DNA from: Ramlibacter sp.
GTDB taxonomy: Bacteria; Pseudomonadota; Gammaproteobacteria; Burkholderiales; Burkholderiaceae_C
Length of the DNA: 6,581 nt
Direction of reading: 5' to 3'
Assembly (NCBI GenBank): GCA_028292185.1
Contig: JAQGMT010000377.1
Span: 1-6,581 of the forward strand
Under the pieces are notes generated by a model, which was not told the DNA's origin, ran no database searches, and saw only the letters and a list, made by a program, of their open reading frames with translations. Of the stretch, positions 4,904-6,581 are shown piece after piece. Position 1 is the first letter of the stretch; each line of letters begins with the position of its first letter. Made by a program: the position numbers and the translations under genes.

Positions 4904-4925
4904 GACAGTTAGGCGCTTACCTGTC
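4904..4925 (+). promoter_or_regulatory. 22-bp near-perfect palindrome upstream of the DUF3606-like gene
   Basis: GACAG at 4904-4908 and CTGTC at 4921-4925 bracket a core centred on GCGC. The whole 22-mer matches its own reverse complement at 18 of 22 positions. It ends 29 bp before the start codon at 4955, where a core promoter would lie (TTGGAC at 4901-4906 is a possible -35), so it fits a repressor operator. The inner part (TTA-GGCGC-TTA) recalls LacI/GalR-type operators centred on CG. No regulator of that kind is in the window. Confidence 0.45.
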
Positions 4926-4954
4926 ACAGTCGGGCATCATCATCAGGAGGCCAT

Positions 4955-5134
4955 ATGACCAGAGCTGCAGCCGCATCGGCAAAAAGCGAACCTGAGATCA
5001 AGCTGCCTACCGCGCAGGACCACGAGATCGAGTACCTCATGCGCGCCAGCGGCCGCAGCCGGGTTCAGGTGCTCAATGCCATCAAGGTGCGCGGCCCCAC
5101 GCGCGAAGCTGTACTGAGGGCCTTGGCCAAGTAG
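4955..5134 (+). CDS. 59-residue DUF3606-like small protein
   Basis: ATG 4955 follows a perfect AGGAGG (4945-4950) by 4 nt; stop TAG is at 5132-5134. The protein begins with a flexible Ala/Ser/Glu-rich stretch (1-14). A compact helical domain follows: HEIEYLMRASGRSRVQVLNA (23-42), then IKVRGPTREAVLRALAK (43-59). The pattern of an N-terminal helix, a G-x-S/T turn, and a final VRGPTREAVLRAL helix matches DUF3606, a short family in proteobacteria of unknown function and predicted to be helical. It has no signal peptide or membrane segment, so it is cytoplasmic. The very strong ribosome site and the palindrome at 4904-4925 suggest a highly expressed, regulated gene. It converges on the hydrolase gene with a gap of only 24 bp. 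Family assignment is from pattern only. Confidence 0.78.
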   Translation: MTRAAAASAKSEPEIKLPTAQDHEIEYLMRASGRSRVQVLNAIKVRGPTREAVLRALAK

Positions 5135-5158
5135 CCGGTCGCACGGCGAATACCCCGT

Positions 5159-5836
5159 CTAAGCCCGCATCCAGCGGGCCATCGCGTCGAGCAATTCCTC
5201 GCGCACCGCTGCATCGGTGCGGCCCGAGCGCACCAGCACGTTAAACGAGTGATCGGCGCCTTCGATGGCGTGCAGCGTGGCGCGGCGCCCCAGCTTCGCC
5301 GTCACCGCTGCAATGAGGTCGAAATCGGCCAAGGCATCCCGCGTTCCTTGCAGGAACAGCATCGGCACGTCCACTTGCGCCAGGTGATCGGCCCGGGCGA
5401 TGGCAGGCTTGCCGGCCGGGTGCAGCGGAAAGCCGATGAAGACGAGACCCCGCACGTTCTCGAGCGGCTCGGCCGCTTGGGCCTGCGAGGTCATGCGTCC
5501 GCCGTAGGATTTGCCCCCCGCGAAGAGGGGCAGGCCCGCAAGCTCGTGCGCTGCGGTGCGAACCGCGGCGCGTACGGCAGCCTGGGCGACCGCCGCGGAG
5601 TCCGGCCTTTTCGAGCCCTGCTGCATATACGGAAACTGGAAGCGCAGGACCGCGATGGCGCGTTGCGCCAAACCGCTCGCGATCTGTTCCATGAAGCCAT
5701 GCGCCATTCCGGCGCCGGCGCCGTGCGCGAACACATAGCAGGCCTGCGCGCCGGGCGGAGCGTCGAGCAGGCCGCTCACCATGCCGCCCGCAGGCAAGGA
5801 GATTTCGACCTGAGCCGCCTCGCCCTGGCGGCTCAC
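5159..5836 (-). CDS. Small alpha/beta-hydrolase (KANL3/Tex30-like, COG3571 type)
   Basis: Encodes 225 residues from GTG 5836. That start shares GTGA with the stop codon of the lipoprotein gene upstream (a 4-bp overlap) and has AAGG shortly before it, so translation is likely coupled; the next ATG (residue 19) would cut into the first strand. The fold is complete: HGAGAGM (38-44) for the oxyanion hole, GGKSYGG (107-113) with nucleophile Ser110, LQGTRDAL (162-169) with Asp167, and GADHSF (193-198) with His196. The FPYM motif near 69 and the short length without a lid match the small cytosolic alpha/beta hydrolases related to KANL3/Tex30 and dienelactone hydrolase. There is no signal peptide, so it acts in the cytoplasm, probably on esters; the substrate is unknown. 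It forms a two-gene unit with the SGNH lipoprotein. Confidence 0.88.
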   Translation of the reverse strand: MSRQGEAAQVEISLPAGGMVSGLLDAPPGAQACYVFAHGAGAGMAHGFMEQIASGLAQRAIAVLRFQFPYMQQGSKRPDSAAVAQAAVRAAVRTAAHELAGLPLFAGGKSYGGRMTSQAQAAEPLENVRGLVFIGFPLHPAGKPAIARADHLAQVDVPMLFLQGTRDALADFDLIAAVTAKLGRRATLHAIEGADHSFNVLVRSGRTDAAVREELLDAMARWMRA

Positions 5837-6552
5837 CAGCCCTTGGCCCGGATGAATTCGATGAGGCGGCGGCCCACCACTTCGTCGCCGCTCCCGGTGA
5901 GGTGGATGCCGTCGAAACGCAAGTTCGACGAGGGCAAATCCTTGTCGATTTCCTGCGCTTGAGCCGGGTTGCCCCGATCCGACTGCGCCACCATGAAGCT
6001 CCTGATGTCCAGGAAGTTGTCGCCGTACGTGGCCGCAAGGTCGGCGTTGAGCTGCATCACCGTGTTGTAGCGGGGCGAGCCCCGGTCTTCCGATCCGTCG
6101 GCCTTGTTCAGCACCGACAGCACGATGAAGCGGTTGTTGCCGGGCGCGAGATGCGCCACGCTGGCGGCGATGTCGGCCTTGATCCGTCCGGGATCGGTGT
6201 CGTTGTTGTGGCCCATCCAGAAGATGGTGACCCAGTCGCGATGGCCCGTGTCGGCGGTGGCCCTGGCCGCGATCTCGGGCGAGGTCTGGCCGGAGATGCC
6301 GCCGTCGAACACCTGGCGCGGCGGCTCCCACAAATAGCCGAAGGCGCTCGCGATGCCGGGGATCATCGAGTCGCCCCACAGCGCGATGCCAGAGCTCCCG
6401 GCGAAAGCAGCCGGCGCGGGGGTGGTATTCGCCGGCGCGGGCGCGGCCAGCCCGGCCCCGGCCCCGGTCCCATCGCCGCCACCACCGCCACCGCCGCCGC
6501 ACCCCGCGACGATCAGCGCTGCCACACCGGCAGCCGCGGATCTCCTGTTCAT
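5833..6552 (-). CDS. SGNH/GDSL-type esterase lipoprotein
   Basis: Encodes 239 residues. The start at 6552 is preferred over an in-frame ATG at 6564 because GGGAG (6558-6562) lies 5 nt upstream and overlaps the other ATG. The N-terminus is a lipoprotein signal with lipobox VAGC (Cys18), followed by eight glycines (19-26) and an Ala/Pro-rich linker to about residue 50, which would hold the enzyme away from the membrane. The SGNH blocks are present: block I ALWGDSM with Ser62, block II GGISGQTS (84-91), block III MGHNND with Asn116, and block V DGIH with Asp214 and His217. Family members are serine esterases, lipases or carbohydrate deacetylases; the substrate cannot be read from sequence. The location should be periplasmic or outer membrane. 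It is first in an operon with the cytosolic hydrolase; its promoter lies beyond the window edge. Confidence 0.88.
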   Translation of the reverse strand: MNRRSAAAGVAALIVAGCGGGGGGGGDGTGAGAGLAAPAPANTTPAPAAFAGSSGIALWGDSMIPGIASAFGYLWEPPRQVFDGGISGQTSPEIAARATADTGHRDWVTIFWMGHNNDTDPGRIKADIAASVAHLAPGNNRFIVLSVLNKADGSEDRGSPRYNTVMQLNADLAATYGDNFLDIRSFMVAQSDRGNPAQAQEIDKDLPSSNLRFDGIHLTGSGDEVVGRRLIEFIRAKGW

Positions 6553-6581
6553 GATTGCTCCCATATCGATAGCTTTGCATT

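Noticed and set aside
4907..4914. GTTAGGC as part of an integron attC site
   Set aside because: The 7-mer matches an attC core, but there is no paired long imperfect palindrome of attC type, no integrase and no cassette structure. The 22-bp palindrome explains it better.
5837..6580. Extension of the alpha/beta-hydrolase frame to a 473-residue protein
   Set aside because: The upstream part is an out-of-frame reading of the SGNH lipoprotein gene. The hydrolase domain is complete from GTG 5836.

Overview
The window is GC-rich DNA with tightly packed genes, strong AGGAG-type ribosome binding sites and protein families typical of the Burkholderiales. The DUF4148 exported protein, the Tyr/Pro-rich exported protein and the SRPBCC protein with two hydrophobic N-terminal segments point to a Comamonadaceae-like betaproteobacterium. 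This is inference from family content and was not tested by search. I see no tRNA, rRNA, CRISPR array, insertion sequence or phage gene. No stretch longer than about 170 bases lacks a gene.

Layout: 86-454 (+) is a small Tyr/Pro-rich secreted protein with a C-terminal calcium-loop motif, followed by a strong hairpin terminator. On the minus strand come a membrane-anchored SRPBCC protein (625-1335), a DUF1232/YkvA membrane protein (1464-1721) and a 56-residue membrane or secreted peptide (1731-1901). The centre is a divergent pair: a class III nucleotidyl cyclase (1964-3637, -) with a six-helix, histidine-bearing membrane anchor and a [2Fe-2S] domain, resembling Sinorhizobium CyaC, and a CRP-type regulator (3616-4323, +). 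Their 5' ends overlap by 22 bp. To the right are a DUF4148 exported protein (4491-4853, +), a 59-residue DUF3606-like protein (4955-5134, +) and a two-gene minus-strand operon: an SGNH/GDSL lipoprotein (5833-6552) and a small alpha/beta hydrolase (5159-5836).

The main result is a pair of near-identical regulatory elements at the two outer edges of the cyclase/CRP pair, both facing outward. Each has the palindrome GTGCGTAANCGCAC, which keeps the GTG-N8-CAC geometry of a CRP site. In each, TAAAGT (a -10-like hexamer) lies exactly 29.5 bp from the palindrome centre. A start 7 bp beyond that hexamer puts the operator at -41.5, the position of class II CRP/FNR activation. One drives the 56-residue peptide plus DUF1232 genes; the other drives DUF4148, whose predicted mRNA would begin at a two-part stem-loop. 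I propose a local circuit: the quinone/redox state sensed by the cyclase sets cAMP, the adjacent CRP homologue binds it, and the two flanking envelope-protein promoters respond. The proteins' families and the DNA geometry are visible in the sequence; the circuit itself is inference.
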